Origin: Gammaproteobacteria bacterium HGW-Gammaproteobacteria-3
Lineage (GTDB): Bacteria; Pseudomonadota; Gammaproteobacteria; Methylococcales; Methylomonadaceae
DNA length: 41,105 nucleotides
Assembly: GCA_002843155.1 (NCBI GenBank)
Contig: PGZD01000018.1
Location: forward strand, 39,370-80,474
Direction: 5' to 3'
Positions 7,020 through 15,400 of the stretch are shown in pieces. The notes under the pieces are model-generated. The model did not search any database. It saw only the letters and a program-made list of their open reading frames with translations, and was not told the origin of the DNA. Position 1 is the stretch's first letter. Each line of letters starts with the position of its first letter. The position numbers and the translations under genes were made by a program.

Positions 7020-10000
7020 ATGACGAAGTATTTTTACGCCGCCGTATTATTCGCTTTTTTGAGTTTGTTTGCCAAGGTTCATGCCGCCGATTCAGCATCG
7101 GTTTACCTGTATTTATTCAAAAGCGGAAAACCTTTGCCGCAAGTCGAAATCAGCGCTGATGGCGCGCAATCGATAGCCTCGGACAAGGATGGTTATGCCC
7201 GGATGCAGCTCGATCCCGGCGCGCATCATTTGTCTTTTCGCCAAAGGGGACAGGAACTTCTGGAACTGGATTTACCGTTGTCGGAGACTGAAAACATCCA
7301 GTTGATCATCACCTTTTTCAGTTATGGCCAAAAGCCCCGGGTGGAAATTGAAAGTTCCAATGCCGCCAGAGGAAAACAGCTCGCGGCATCGGAAAAAAAA
7401 CCAGAAGCCCTGGGAAAAGGTTTTCTTGAAGGTGAGGTAACAAGTTCGGAAACCAAAAAACCCATCGCCGGCGCCCAGGTTTTTATCAGCGGCCTGGCCA
7501 ATGAATTGACGACCGACCAGCAGGGCAAATTCAAAGCTGAAGTGCCGGTGGGCGAATACAGCATTTCCGTATTGCATTCCGATTTCAGCACCCAAATCAA
7601 GGACAAGGTTCCGGTAGTCGCCGACGCCACGACCACGCAACCTTTCGCGATGACGCCAAGGGGGCTCGAATTGCCGGAATATGTCGTGCTGGAGCCGCAT
7701 ATCGGCGGCAGTCTGGCCTCGATTATCGAAGAACAAAGAACGGACTCGGCGGTCAGCAATGTACTGGGCGCCGAACAAATCACCCGTAACGGCGACTCTG
7801 ACGCCGCCAGCGCTTTGCGGCGCGTAACCGGCTTGACCCTGGTGGGCGGCAAATTTGTGTTTATCCGGGGCTTGGGTGAGCGCTATTCCACCACGCTGCT
7901 CAACGGCATTTCGGTGCCCTCGCCGGACCCGACCCGGCGCGTGGTGCCTTTGGATTTATTTCCCACCAGTGTCCTTGAAAGCGTATTGATCCAAAAATCC
8001 TATTCGGTCGACCGGCAGGCAGAATTTGCCGGCGGCACCGTCGAGTTGCGTACCCGGGGTATTCCCGATGAATTTTTTGCGGAAATTGACTATCAAACCG
8101 GCTTTAACGATGGCACCACCTTTACCAAGGGTCTGCGTTACAAAGGCGGCGACTTGGACTTTCTCGGCGCCGATGACGGCGCCCGCGCGCTGCCCGGTTC
8201 TTTACAGAATGCACTTTCCGGCGGCCGGGTATTGAGGCCGCAAACACCGTTCAATCCTGACGGCTTCACGCGTGAACAGCTCGATGGTTTCGGCCGTGAT
8301 TTGTCGGGTGTTTATGACGTCAACGAAAAAAACATCAACCCCGATCAGCGTATCAGTGCGGCGCTGGGCGATGCCTATGAATTCGGCGATTTCGGCTTCG
8401 GTTTTACCAGTTCGCTACGTTGGTCGGATACCTGGGATACGCAGGATGAAATACTCAATACATTCGCGGTCAACGGGGTTGGGGCTAACGGCGCCGCCAG
8501 ACTCGATCCTATTATCGAAAACAACATGACCCGGACGGAACGGGAAACGCAAACCAACGGTTATTTAGGCATGGAAGGCCATTATACCGAGCATCATAAA
8601 CTGTTCGCCCGCGCTATTATTCTGCGCCAAACGTTCGATGAGGCGCGCATCACCGAAGGCTTTTCCGATGCCGACGCCACCGACATCAGGCGCACCCGGC
8701 TGCGCTATATCGAAAATAAACTGATCGTCGGCCAATGGGGCGGAGAACATGCGTTGAACCGCATCGGCAATATCAACTTACTCGACGGCATCGACTGGCT
8801 TGGCGATATCAAGCTGGACTGGCAGCTTTCGCGCGCCAACTCGGGGCGCGAAGCGCCGGATGAGCGCGAATTCCGCTTCGACAGAATCGGTGACGATTTC
8901 TTTTTTTCACGGCGCGCGGACAGCAATTCAAGCACTTTTTCGTCGCTGAACGATGACGATATGAGCTACCGGCTCGATCTGACCATTCCTTTTAATTTTC
9001 ATAAAAACCTGACCGGCGCCTTGTCATCCGGCTTTATCGATCGGCTGCTTACCCGTGAATCCGCTATCCGGCGCTTCAGTTTTGCCCCGTCCGGAGCGCT
9101 CTCGCGGGATTCGGACATTTTAGGGCGAAATTCGGTGGAAGCTATATTGAGTGATGAAAATATCGGCACGCAAGGTTTTGTACTCAATGAAACCACACGC
9201 GCCACCGATAATTTTACTGCGGAACAAAAGCTGTTTTCCTATTACGGCCAGGGCGATGTCACCTTGTTCGAGCGGCTGCGCCTGACCGGCGGCGTTCGGG
9301 TCGAAGACAACGACCAGACGGTCTCGACTTTTCAGTTGTTCAACCCTAACAATGCCCCCATCGAATCGACTCTGGCGCAAGTAGACCTGTTGCCGTCGGC
9401 AGCGGCTACGTTGTTTATCACCGATAAACAGCAATTGCGTTTCAGTTATTCGGAAACCCTGTCGCGGCCTGATTTCCGGGAGCTTTCGCCCGCCCCCTTC
9501 ACCGATCCTAACAACGATAAGGAAACGGTGGGAAATCCCGACTTACAGCAAGCCGAAGTCACCAGTTATGACGTGCGCTGGGAATATTACTTTTCCGGCA
9601 CTGAAAATCTGACGTTGGGATGGTTCAGAAAAGAATTGACCAACCCCATCGAAACTATTTTATTGCCGGGCCCTGCGGGACTGTTGACCTTGCAAAACGC
9701 CGCCACTGCCGAAATCTTCGGCTACGAAGCGGAAATTTTGAAACACCTGGAGTTTATTTCGCCGAAACTGGCCAACTTTTTTGTCGGCGGCAACTATACC
9801 TGGTCGCAGTCGGAAATCGAGCTACTGCCCGCAAACCTGCAAACCCAGACCACCAACTTCCGACCTTTGCAAGGGCACTCGAAATATATCATCAATGCCC
9901 AGGTAGGCTACGACAATCCGGACAACGGCATCACCAGCACCTTGCTTTACAACACCATCGGCAAGCGCATCACCGAGGTGGGCTCCCTGGGCGCGCCCGA

Positions 10001-10187
10001 TAAATATGAACAGCCTTTCGATCAGCTCGATTTCGTTTTCCGTTATAAATTTCCGGAGCACTATTCGGTGGCGTTCAATGCCCGCAATCTGCTCGATGAT
10101 ACCGTCACTGTGCGCCAGGGCGACAGGGTCACGCGCCAGTTTAAAAGAGGCCGCGAGTTTCGGCTGAGCTTCAAACTGGAGTTCTGA
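7020..10187 (+). CDS. TonB-dependent outer-membrane receptor with N-terminal regulatory-like domains
   Basis: This is a large TonB-dependent receptor of about 1055 residues. ATG 7020 gives a clean signal peptide (MTKYFYAAVLFAFLSLFAKV, cleavage after VHA). Two beta-sandwich domains follow: one at about 25-100 (VYLYLFKSGKPLPQVEIS) and a carboxypeptidase-regulatory-like domain at about 137-215 (GEVTSSETKKPIAGAQVFIS). The plug is at about 235-370, with SDAASALRRVTGLTLVGGKF, FIRGLGERYSTTLLNGI and AGGTVELRTRG. The rest is a beta barrel ending in LSFKLEF with the terminal Phe typical of outer-membrane barrels. No TonB box is obvious by eye. It lies directly downstream of the TonB operon, so it is the likely client receptor. 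The substrate is unknown; the Pho-type promoters around it point to a phosphorus source. Confidence 0.92.
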   Translation: MTKYFYAAVLFAFLSLFAKVHAADSASVYLYLFKSGKPLPQVEISADGAQSIASDKDGYARMQLDPGAHHLSFRQRGQELLELDLPLSETENIQLIITFFSYGQKPRVEIESSNAARGKQLAASEKKPEALGKGFLEGEVTSSETKKPIAGAQVFISGLANELTTDQQGKFKAEVPVGEYSISVLHSDFSTQIKDKVPVVADATTTQPFAMTPRGLELPEYVVLEPHIGGSLASIIEEQRTDSAVSNVLGAEQITRNGDSDAASALRRVTGLTLVGGKFVFIRGLGERYSTTLLNGISVPSPDPTRRVVPLDLFPTSVLESVLIQKSYSVDRQAEFAGGTVELRTRGIPDEFFAEIDYQTGFNDGTTFTKGLRYKGGDLDFLGADDGARALPGSLQNALSGGRVLRPQTPFNPDGFTREQLDGFGRDLSGVYDVNEKNINPDQRISAALGDAYEFGDFGFGFTSSLRWSDTWDTQDEILNTFAVNGVGANGAARLDPIIENNMTRTERETQTNGYLGMEGHYTEHHKLFARAIILRQTFDEARITEGFSDADATDIRRTRLRYIENKLIVGQWGGEHALNRIGNINLLDGIDWLGDIKLDWQLSRANSGREAPDEREFRFDRIGDDFFFSRRADSNSSTFSSLNDDDMSYRLDLTIPFNFHKNLTGALSSGFIDRLLTRESAIRRFSFAPSGALSRDSDILGRNSVEAILSDENIGTQGFVLNETTRATDNFTAEQKLFSYYGQGDVTLFERLRLTGGVRVEDNDQTVSTFQLFNPNNAPIESTLAQVDLLPSAAATLFITDKQQLRFSYSETLSRPDFRELSPAPFTDPNNDKETVGNPDLQQAEVTSYDVRWEYYFSGTENLTLGWFRKELTNPIETILLPGPAGLLTLQNAATAEIFGYEAEILKHLEFISPKLANFFVGGNYTWSQSEIELLPANLQTQTTNFRPLQGHSKYIINAQVGYDNPDNGITSTLLYNTIGKRITEVGSLGAPDKYEQPFDQLDFVFRYKFPEHYSVAFNARNLLDDTVTVRQGDRVTRQFKRGREFRLSFKLEF

Positions 10188-10205
10188 TAAGCCGTTGGTT
10201 TGTAT

Positions 10206-10239
10206 TTGTCACAAAATTGTCATATCGAGCCGCTAGAAT
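10206..10239 (+). promoter_or_regulatory. PhoB-type box and -10 for the secreted repeat protein
   Basis: TTGTCAC (10206-10212), a 4-base AAAA gap and TTGTCAT (10217-10223) form a near-consensus Pho box with 11-base repeat spacing. A -10-like TAGAAT begins at 10234, exactly 10 bases after the box. The site lies just after the receptor stop and about 147 bases before the next start codon, so it should drive the D/N-rich protein separately from the receptor. The leader RNA contains an A-run/T-run segment (about 10300-10318) of unknown role. Confidence 0.75.
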
Positions 10240-10370
10240 TCAATCACCGAAGTTGGCGTCGAGTTAATTTCTCAACGCCCGCTCGATGCCGGCCTTAAAA
10301 AACCGTGGTGTTTTTTACGGACTTTTACCCGCACTTCTCATTCAACCTTAACTAAAGAGGAAATTATCCG

Positions 10371-12017
10371 ATGTCATTCCCAACGTTTAAAAAAAATAAA
10401 TCCGCCCTAGCGGTGCTTACCCTATTGGGTGGTGCGCTGGTGGGCGGCGCGGCCCATGCCGCCACCGCCAATTTTGATTCTGCCAGCTCGCAATTGCACA
10501 TTCAGGCAGTCGATGTACCCAGCAGCGCTTCCAAAGTCGACACTTTCGATGCCACTTTGAAAATGGTAGCCACGTCTCCACTGATTCAATTCGAATTAAT
10601 GGCGGCGTCTGTAGTACCGACACCTGATGCACTCCGGGTACATTTTGACGCCAGCACCAGCAAAGTTTTCATACCCACCGTCACCATCGACAATAGTAAT
10701 GAGGAATGGTTTGCCGAGCTGGAACTGGTGCCGGGCTCCGATCCTTTGCGCTTCAATGTCACCAAATTACACAGCACACAATTTTCAGGCTGCCCCGGCT
10801 TCTCAACGCCAATAGGCGGCAATGCCTGTCAATTGTCAGGCAGAATCACTTCCGATGTAACCTTGACCAACAACATTCTGTGGGGGCTTAATGGCGCTGT
10901 CGATATTGGCGACGACAACACGCAACCTGCCACCTTGACCATCGAACCCGGTACGCGCGTAGTCGGCCAGTCCGGCGCCGATTTTCTGTTCATCAATCGC
11001 GGCTCTAAAATCAACGCCGTCGGCAGCCCGCAGCAGCCGATCATTTTTACCGGCGCGGCGGATGATGACTCCGGCACACTGGCGCCGGGCGCCTGGGGTG
11101 GTTTTGTTATTGCCGGTAATGCCCCTGTCAACGGTTGTAACACGGGTATTGTTTGTGAGCAATTCGACGAAGCTTTGACCCGTCCTTACGGCGGCAATAA
11201 CCCGGCTGAAAACAGCGGTATTTTAAAATACGCGCAAATCCGTTTTGCCGGTGTCGAGATTCGCCCGGATAACGAACTCAATGCCTTGACGCTGCTGGGT
11301 GTGGGTGCGGGCACAACGCTTGATTTTATCCAGGTGCATCGCGGTAAAGACGACGGCATTGAAATGTTCGGCGGTACCGCGCAGTTCAAACATCTGGTAG
11401 CCACCGGCATGTCCGATGATAACATCGACTGGGGCCAAGGCTGGACCGGTAAAGCCCAGTTTGCGTTGATCCAACAAGTCGGGGACGACGGTGACAATGG
11501 TCTGGAGGCCGATAACAACGAAAGCGATTTTAACAGTTTGCCGCGCTCCAAACCGGTTTTGGCCAATATTACCGCGATCGGCACCGGCAGCACAACAGTG
11601 GGTGGCAACGGCGCATTGCTCAGACGCGGTACCGGCGCCAACATTCATAATTCGGTATTTACCGGGTTCAGAAAGTCGTGCCTTAACATCGATTCCGATG
11701 CCACTTTCACCAATGCCGGTACGCCAGGTAATCTGACCGGTGAATTGACTCTGGTCAACACCTTTGTTGACTGCGCCACCAATTTTGACGATCAACCGGC
11801 CGAGCCATTTCTGGTCAGTGCCTGGTTTGACTCACAAACCGGCAATGAGGCGGCCAATCCACAGTTAGCAGGTTTTCTGCCTGCGCCGGGCTCGCCTTTG
11901 ATTACCGGCGGCGCGCCGGTACAGGGTGACGCCTTTTTTGAGGCGACCACCTATTCAGGCGCGTTTGCCGATGAAAACGACAATTGGACCCAAGGCTGGA
12001 CTTTTGGCCTGAACTAG
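10371..12017 (+). CDS. secreted D/N-rich protein, probable right-handed beta-helix
   Basis: This is an exported protein of 548 residues of unknown function. ATG 10371 follows AGAGGAAA. The N-terminus has a basic start, a hydrophobic core (SALAVLTLLGGALVGGAA) and AHA cleavage near residue 31. The central part has short repeating strand-turn units (ANFLF-, ITFTG- and IRFAG-like) that suggest a parallel beta-helix. Acidic/Asn clusters recur: KDDGIEMFGG, DDNIDWGQGW, DDGDNGLEADNNESDF and the C-terminal DENDNWTQGWTFGLN. These would suit calcium binding. Several Cys residues (SGCPGF, NACQL, NGCNTGIVC, SCLNI, VDCAT) could form disulfides. It is paired with the TonB receptor and has its own Pho-type promoter, so it may be a surface or periplasmic binding partner or an enzyme. 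No catalytic motif is recognised. Confidence 0.85.
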   Translation: MSFPTFKKNKSALAVLTLLGGALVGGAAHAATANFDSASSQLHIQAVDVPSSASKVDTFDATLKMVATSPLIQFELMAASVVPTPDALRVHFDASTSKVFIPTVTIDNSNEEWFAELELVPGSDPLRFNVTKLHSTQFSGCPGFSTPIGGNACQLSGRITSDVTLTNNILWGLNGAVDIGDDNTQPATLTIEPGTRVVGQSGADFLFINRGSKINAVGSPQQPIIFTGAADDDSGTLAPGAWGGFVIAGNAPVNGCNTGIVCEQFDEALTRPYGGNNPAENSGILKYAQIRFAGVEIRPDNELNALTLLGVGAGTTLDFIQVHRGKDDGIEMFGGTAQFKHLVATGMSDDNIDWGQGWTGKAQFALIQQVGDDGDNGLEADNNESDFNSLPRSKPVLANITAIGTGSTTVGGNGALLRRGTGANIHNSVFTGFRKSCLNIDSDATFTNAGTPGNLTGELTLVNTFVDCATNFDDQPAEPFLVSAWFDSQTGNEAANPQLAGFLPAPGSPLITGGAPVQGDAFFEATTYSGAFADENDNWTQGWTFGLN

Positions 12018-12062
12018 CACCCAGCGCCCGGCTCTGTTCGGGCGACTCAAGTTAGCCCTCCG

Positions 12063-12099
12063 AAAACAGCGGTCTGCACCAGCGGGCCGCTGTTTTTTT
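12063..12099. terminator. bidirectional intrinsic terminator
   Basis: ACAGCGG (12066-12072) pairs with CCGCTGT (12087-12093), flanked by AAA upstream and a run of seven T downstream (12093-12099). Because the upstream arm is preceded by AAAA, the minus-strand transcript also ends in a T-run. It therefore can stop both the secreted repeat protein gene and the convergent greB transcript. Confidence 0.85.
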
Positions 12100-12143
12100 A
12101 TGCCGTCAATGAAACGGTGCAGCTTGGGTTCCCGATAAAGCCG

Positions 12144-12632
12144 TTAACCTACCCGGCCACCTTTTTCATAATCAATGGCCATGATGGTCCAGATGAACTC
12201 GCCTGTCGCGGTTTTAACTATCGCCTCGTCATCGACTGTTTTCTTCAGCAAGGCCCGCGCCATAGGGGAATCGACCGAAATATAATCCTTGCGGCCGAAT
12301 ATTTCATCATAACCTGCAATCCGAAAGCGCAGGGTGTCGCCTGCGTCATTTTCAACCGTTACCCAGGCGCCAAAAAAAATCCGGTTTTCCTGTTCGGGAT
12401 GATAATCGACGATTCGCAGACTCTCCAGGCGTTTTTGCAGATAGCGGACGCGCCGGTCTATTTCCCGCAGCCGCTTCTTGTTGTATTGGTAGTCCGCGTT
12501 TTCGCTACGGTCACCGAGGCTCGCTGCCCAGGTTACCATTCGAGTCACTTCCGGCCGTTCGACACGCCATAGCTCATCCAATTCCTGTTTGAGTTTTTCA
12601 TAACCCTGTCTTGTGATAAGCGCTGTATTCAT
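12144..12632 (-). CDS. greB: transcription elongation factor GreB
   Basis: GreB stimulates transcript cleavage by backtracked RNA polymerase. The 162-residue protein matches the GreB pattern throughout: an N-terminal coiled coil with WAASLGDRSENADYQYNKKR, where the acidic/Asn tip residues act at the polymerase secondary channel, then LREIDRRVRYL, and a C-terminal FKBP-like domain with YDEIFGRKDYISVDSPMARA. Start ATG 12632 (MNTALITRQGYEKL) fits the family; the frame is open upstream to 12683, but the extra 17 residues have no counterpart. It is a single gene with a shared terminator at its 3' end. Confidence 0.95.
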   Translation of the reverse strand: MNTALITRQGYEKLKQELDELWRVERPEVTRMVTWAASLGDRSENADYQYNKKRLREIDRRVRYLQKRLESLRIVDYHPEQENRIFFGAWVTVENDAGDTLRFRIAGYDEIFGRKDYISVDSPMARALLKKTVDDEAIVKTATGEFIWTIMAIDYEKGGRVG

Positions 12633-13099
12633 TGTTTTGTAATGCCTTGAATTCGCGAACCTTGAAACTGAGCAAAAAGGCATTTATAGCCCTTAATAAC
12701 AGGATAAACAGATATCCATCGTTACCGAAATACTACATGACTATTCAACCTCAAATCTAAGGAAAACAGGTAGAGGTTATTTTTTGCGAGTTACCCAATC
12801 ACTTCAGCTTTCGCTTACGGCCTATTGTCTGAGTGACTTTGTGCTTAATCTTTAGGGTTACCCCCGCCGACCCAAAGACTCTACCCAGTGGCTGACCAGC
12901 CTTCCGGCACGGGATTCCCCCCGCTGATACAAACGACCTTGTCTGGCCGCACTGACTATTCAGGCCTCAGAGTTACGCATTGTTCGTAGGAGCCCGGTTT
13001 ACCGCTCTCTATTGTGTCGGCAGCCAAAATTAATGGCATTTTACCCAAATGAGTGCGTACAATGGACAGCCCCTATTTCAGATAATTAAAGAGGTCGAG
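12633..13099. other. gene-poor stretch, possible mobile-element remnant
   Basis: About 470 bases separate greB and the next plus-strand gene. The first part should hold the greB promoter. The GC-rich block from about 12850 to 13020 differs in composition from the AT-rich bases before it and reads like worn coding or structured sequence, but stops interrupt every frame I tried and I recognise no family. A possible -10 (TACAAT, 13058-13063) lies before the next gene. No confident RNA gene or repeat was found. Confidence 0.3.
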
Positions 13100-13495
13100 A
13101 TGAAAATATTGAATTTTACAGCACGGGTATTGGTGTTTGGCCTATCGACTTTCGCAGGACTTGTTAATGCCGACATTCCTTTTGAATCGGACCGGCAAAT
13201 CCAGGGTAGCTGGAAGCTTGACTCAACCAAACAATCCGCTAAAAGCAATCAAGTCATGACACGGGAAGATACCTGGACATTTAAAGACGGCTCTGTGGCC
13301 ATTACTCATATCCCGCGCGATGGTGGCTATTATGACCAAGCACCAGTCAAATATGTCATAGAGGAAGGGAAATTAAAAATTTCGATACAAGGCAGACCGA
13401 GCCGATTTGATGTCTTTTCCCTGGTAGAAATAGATGAAAAAAATATGGTTTTAAAAACCAAGTACGGTAATATTTACCAGTTCACAAAAAAATAA
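13100..13495 (+). CDS. small exported protein, lipocalin-like
   Basis: This protein of 131 residues has a signal peptide (MKILNFTARVLVFGLSTFAG, cleavage after VNA near residue 23). ATG 13100 is preceded by AAAGAGG at the right distance; the frame is open to 13049, but that extension would bury the signal. The mature part (about 108 residues) begins with IQGSWKLDSTK and alternates short strands (DTWTFKDGSVAITH, YVIEEGKLKISI, LVEIDEKNMVLKTKYGN), which resembles small lipocalin-like or META-type beta barrels. It has no cysteines and no lipobox. The fold is inferred only from the strand pattern. The function is unknown, and it appears to be a single gene before diaA. Confidence 0.75.
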   Translation: MKILNFTARVLVFGLSTFAGLVNADIPFESDRQIQGSWKLDSTKQSAKSNQVMTREDTWTFKDGSVAITHIPRDGGYYDQAPVKYVIEEGKLKISIQGRPSRFDVFSLVEIDEKNMVLKTKYGNIYQFTKK

Positions 13496-13542
13496 GTCGT
13501 GGCTCCGCCCGCTGTGGTAACGGGTATTTATAAAAACTGTTT

Positions 13543-14130
13543 ATGAATTTACAAGACCGCATTGCGTTTCACTTCCGCGAAAATCTGAAAACGCAACAAG
13601 AAGTGTTGAGCCAACTCGGCGAGCTGATCGAATTCGCCTCACAAAAACTGGTTGCCGCCTTATTAAACGACAATAAGATTCTTATTTGCGGCAATGGCGG
13701 CAGCGCTGCCATTGCCCAGCAGTTTTCCGCAGCCATGCTCAATCGCTTTGACCGTGAACGCCCTGCGCTACCGGCCATTACTTTAAACGCCGATAGCGCA
13801 ATCCTTACGTCAATCGCCAACGATTACCATTTTGACGACATTTTCGCCAAGCAAGTCAAAGCTTTGGGGCAAAGCGGCGATATTCTGATGGTATTGGCCG
13901 ACAGCGGCAACCCGGCCAATATTGTCAAAGCAGCGGCCGCCGCGCACGATAAAAACATCCCTATCATCGCACTGACAGGTCAGGCGGACGGCACTTTGAC
14001 AGAAATATTGTATACTACCGACATCGAAATCCGTGTACCATCAGATAGCCGCGCCAGAATCCAGGAATCGCATTTACTCATACTGCATTGCATATGCGAC
14101 CTTATCGACCAGCAAATATTCGGCGCTTGA
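13543..14130 (+). CDS. diaA: SIS-domain DnaA initiator-associating protein DiaA
   Basis: This 195-residue single SIS-domain protein follows E. coli DiaA closely: NKILICGNGGSAAIAQQFSA, then MLNRFDRERPALPAITLNAD, then IANDYHFDDIFAKQVKALG and SRARIQESHLLILHCICDLI at the end. DiaA binds DnaA and promotes orderly initiation at oriC. The paralogous GmhA (sedoheptulose-7-phosphate isomerase) shares the fold, but its NRPGYPA/H180 pattern is not what is seen here. DiaA usually sits next to lpoA-yraN; here those are absent and the gene is isolated. DiaA is preferred over GmhA with good but not full certainty. Confidence 0.82.
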   Translation: MNLQDRIAFHFRENLKTQQEVLSQLGELIEFASQKLVAALLNDNKILICGNGGSAAIAQQFSAAMLNRFDRERPALPAITLNADSAILTSIANDYHFDDIFAKQVKALGQSGDILMVLADSGNPANIVKAAAAAHDKNIPIIALTGQADGTLTEILYTTDIEIRVPSDSRARIQESHLLILHCICDLIDQQIFGA

Positions 14131-14356
14131 TCTCTTGACTTTCCGCTCAAACCCGCACAATCCTTATCGGGAAAACTTGCTGTAATCATAAAATATTTAA
14201 AAATATGCAAAAATAAATTTTATGACATTATAAAGTTAATTTCGGCATGATTTTTAATTCTTTTATTTCAAAAGCATAGGCCGCAGACACACCATTTGTT
14301 ATAGCTGGGCTAAGCCACTGTAAAACTTCCTGAGCCTCTGCGATAAAGGTGACATA

Positions 14357-15352
14357 ATGACTAAAGTATTAGTGATCGGAGCCAGTGGCCAACTGGGGGC
14401 GGTTGTGCTTGATCGATTATTGGCAACGAGCCGGGAATGCGTGGCCTTCGTCAGGCCTGCTTCCGGTTTTATCCCGCCCGCTTCTGCGCAGGTGAAAATA
14501 GTACGCGGTGATTTGGCCGATTTCGCTAGTGTCGATAACGCTTGCGTGGGAGTAAAAAAAGTCATCGCAACCGCCAGTTCGATAGTTCCGAGGCTGGGCG
14601 ATAAATTCGGCAGCGATGAAGTCGGCCATTACCGGAATCTGATTAAAGCCTGCCGACGTCATGCTGTTGAACATTTGGTATATATCTCGGCTTTTTCTTC
14701 GCCTTATGATAAACAGGTTCCCGAATTTCGGATTAAAAGGCAGATCGAGCAGCTTATTGTTGAATCCGGTATTTCTTTTACGATTTTCAGGGCAGCAGCT
14801 TTTATGGATGTTTATTACGCGGTGCTGGGTAGCCGTCTGGCGACAACAGGCGTTTCTCACCCAACCTTGTTACGCGGCTTTTGGCTGACCAAGTTTTATG
14901 CCCGAGCGACCTCCGGCTGGCTGGAAAAATACGGTATTGCTTTAGTGCCGGGCAGTGGCAAGGCCAGGCATAATTTTATTTGCATTGATGATGTGGCCAC
15001 TTTTATGGTCAAGGCGCTGACGATGCCCTCGGCAAAAAACCGGCTTATCGAATTAGGCGGCCCGCAAGCGCTGTCATGGCGCGAAGTTGTCGATATTTAC
15101 GCACAGGTTCTGAATAAAAAAGTCATCAAACTGTCTATGCCCGGCTTTATTCTGAATTTCTGGCGTCTGGCTTTGCGTCCGTTCTCGCCTGCCGGAGAAA
15201 ATATAATGAGTCTTTTATCTTTACTGGGTCGCTACGATGCGGTAATGGATATGGCGGCGATCAGTGCTGAATTTGCCATTCGCCTGACCGATACACGAGG
15301 GTTTCTGTTAGCCAAAATAAAGGCTGATCGGTCCGCTTATAAAAAGTCATAG
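14357..15352 (+). CDS. NmrA/Ycf39-like atypical SDR oxidoreductase
   Basis: This 331-residue NAD(P)-binding protein has an N-terminal Rossmann motif VLVIGASGQLGAVVLDRLL (GxxGxxG, residues 4-22). The start ATG 14357 has AAGGTGA 5 bases upstream. Further features are VRGDLADFASVDNAC, HLVYISAFSS in the position of the SDR active-site strand, and IRIAAF-like FRAAAFMD. The YxxxK catalytic pair of classical SDRs is not evident, as is usual for NmrA/Ycf39-type members. The C-terminal part (RHNFICIDDVATFMVKAL, IELGGPQALSWREVVDIY) matches the family. It appears monocistronic, and the substrate is unknown. Confidence 0.82.
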   Translation: MTKVLVIGASGQLGAVVLDRLLATSRECVAFVRPASGFIPPASAQVKIVRGDLADFASVDNACVGVKKVIATASSIVPRLGDKFGSDEVGHYRNLIKACRRHAVEHLVYISAFSSPYDKQVPEFRIKRQIEQLIVESGISFTIFRAAAFMDVYYAVLGSRLATTGVSHPTLLRGFWLTKFYARATSGWLEKYGIALVPGSGKARHNFICIDDVATFMVKALTMPSAKNRLIELGGPQALSWREVVDIYAQVLNKKVIKLSMPGFILNFWRLALRPFSPAGENIMSLLSLLGRYDAVMDMAAISAEFAIRLTDTRGFLLAKIKADRSAYKKS

Positions 15353-15400
15353 CAATGATTCTATACGCAAAGTCGTAATCGTGGCTGCGCAAAGTATCAT

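Noticed and set aside
7272-7852. Overlapping minus-strand frames of 168-176 residues opposite the receptor gene
   Set aside because: GC-rich antisense frames over the receptor's N-terminal domains; no conserved sequence.
12117-12572. 151-residue plus-strand frame opposite greB
   Set aside because: It is the antisense shadow of a well-conserved gene and shows no recognisable domain.
13543-14130. GmhA (phosphoheptose isomerase) as the name of the SIS protein
   Set aside because: The sequence tracks DiaA along its length and lacks the GmhA catalytic pattern, though the fold is shared.
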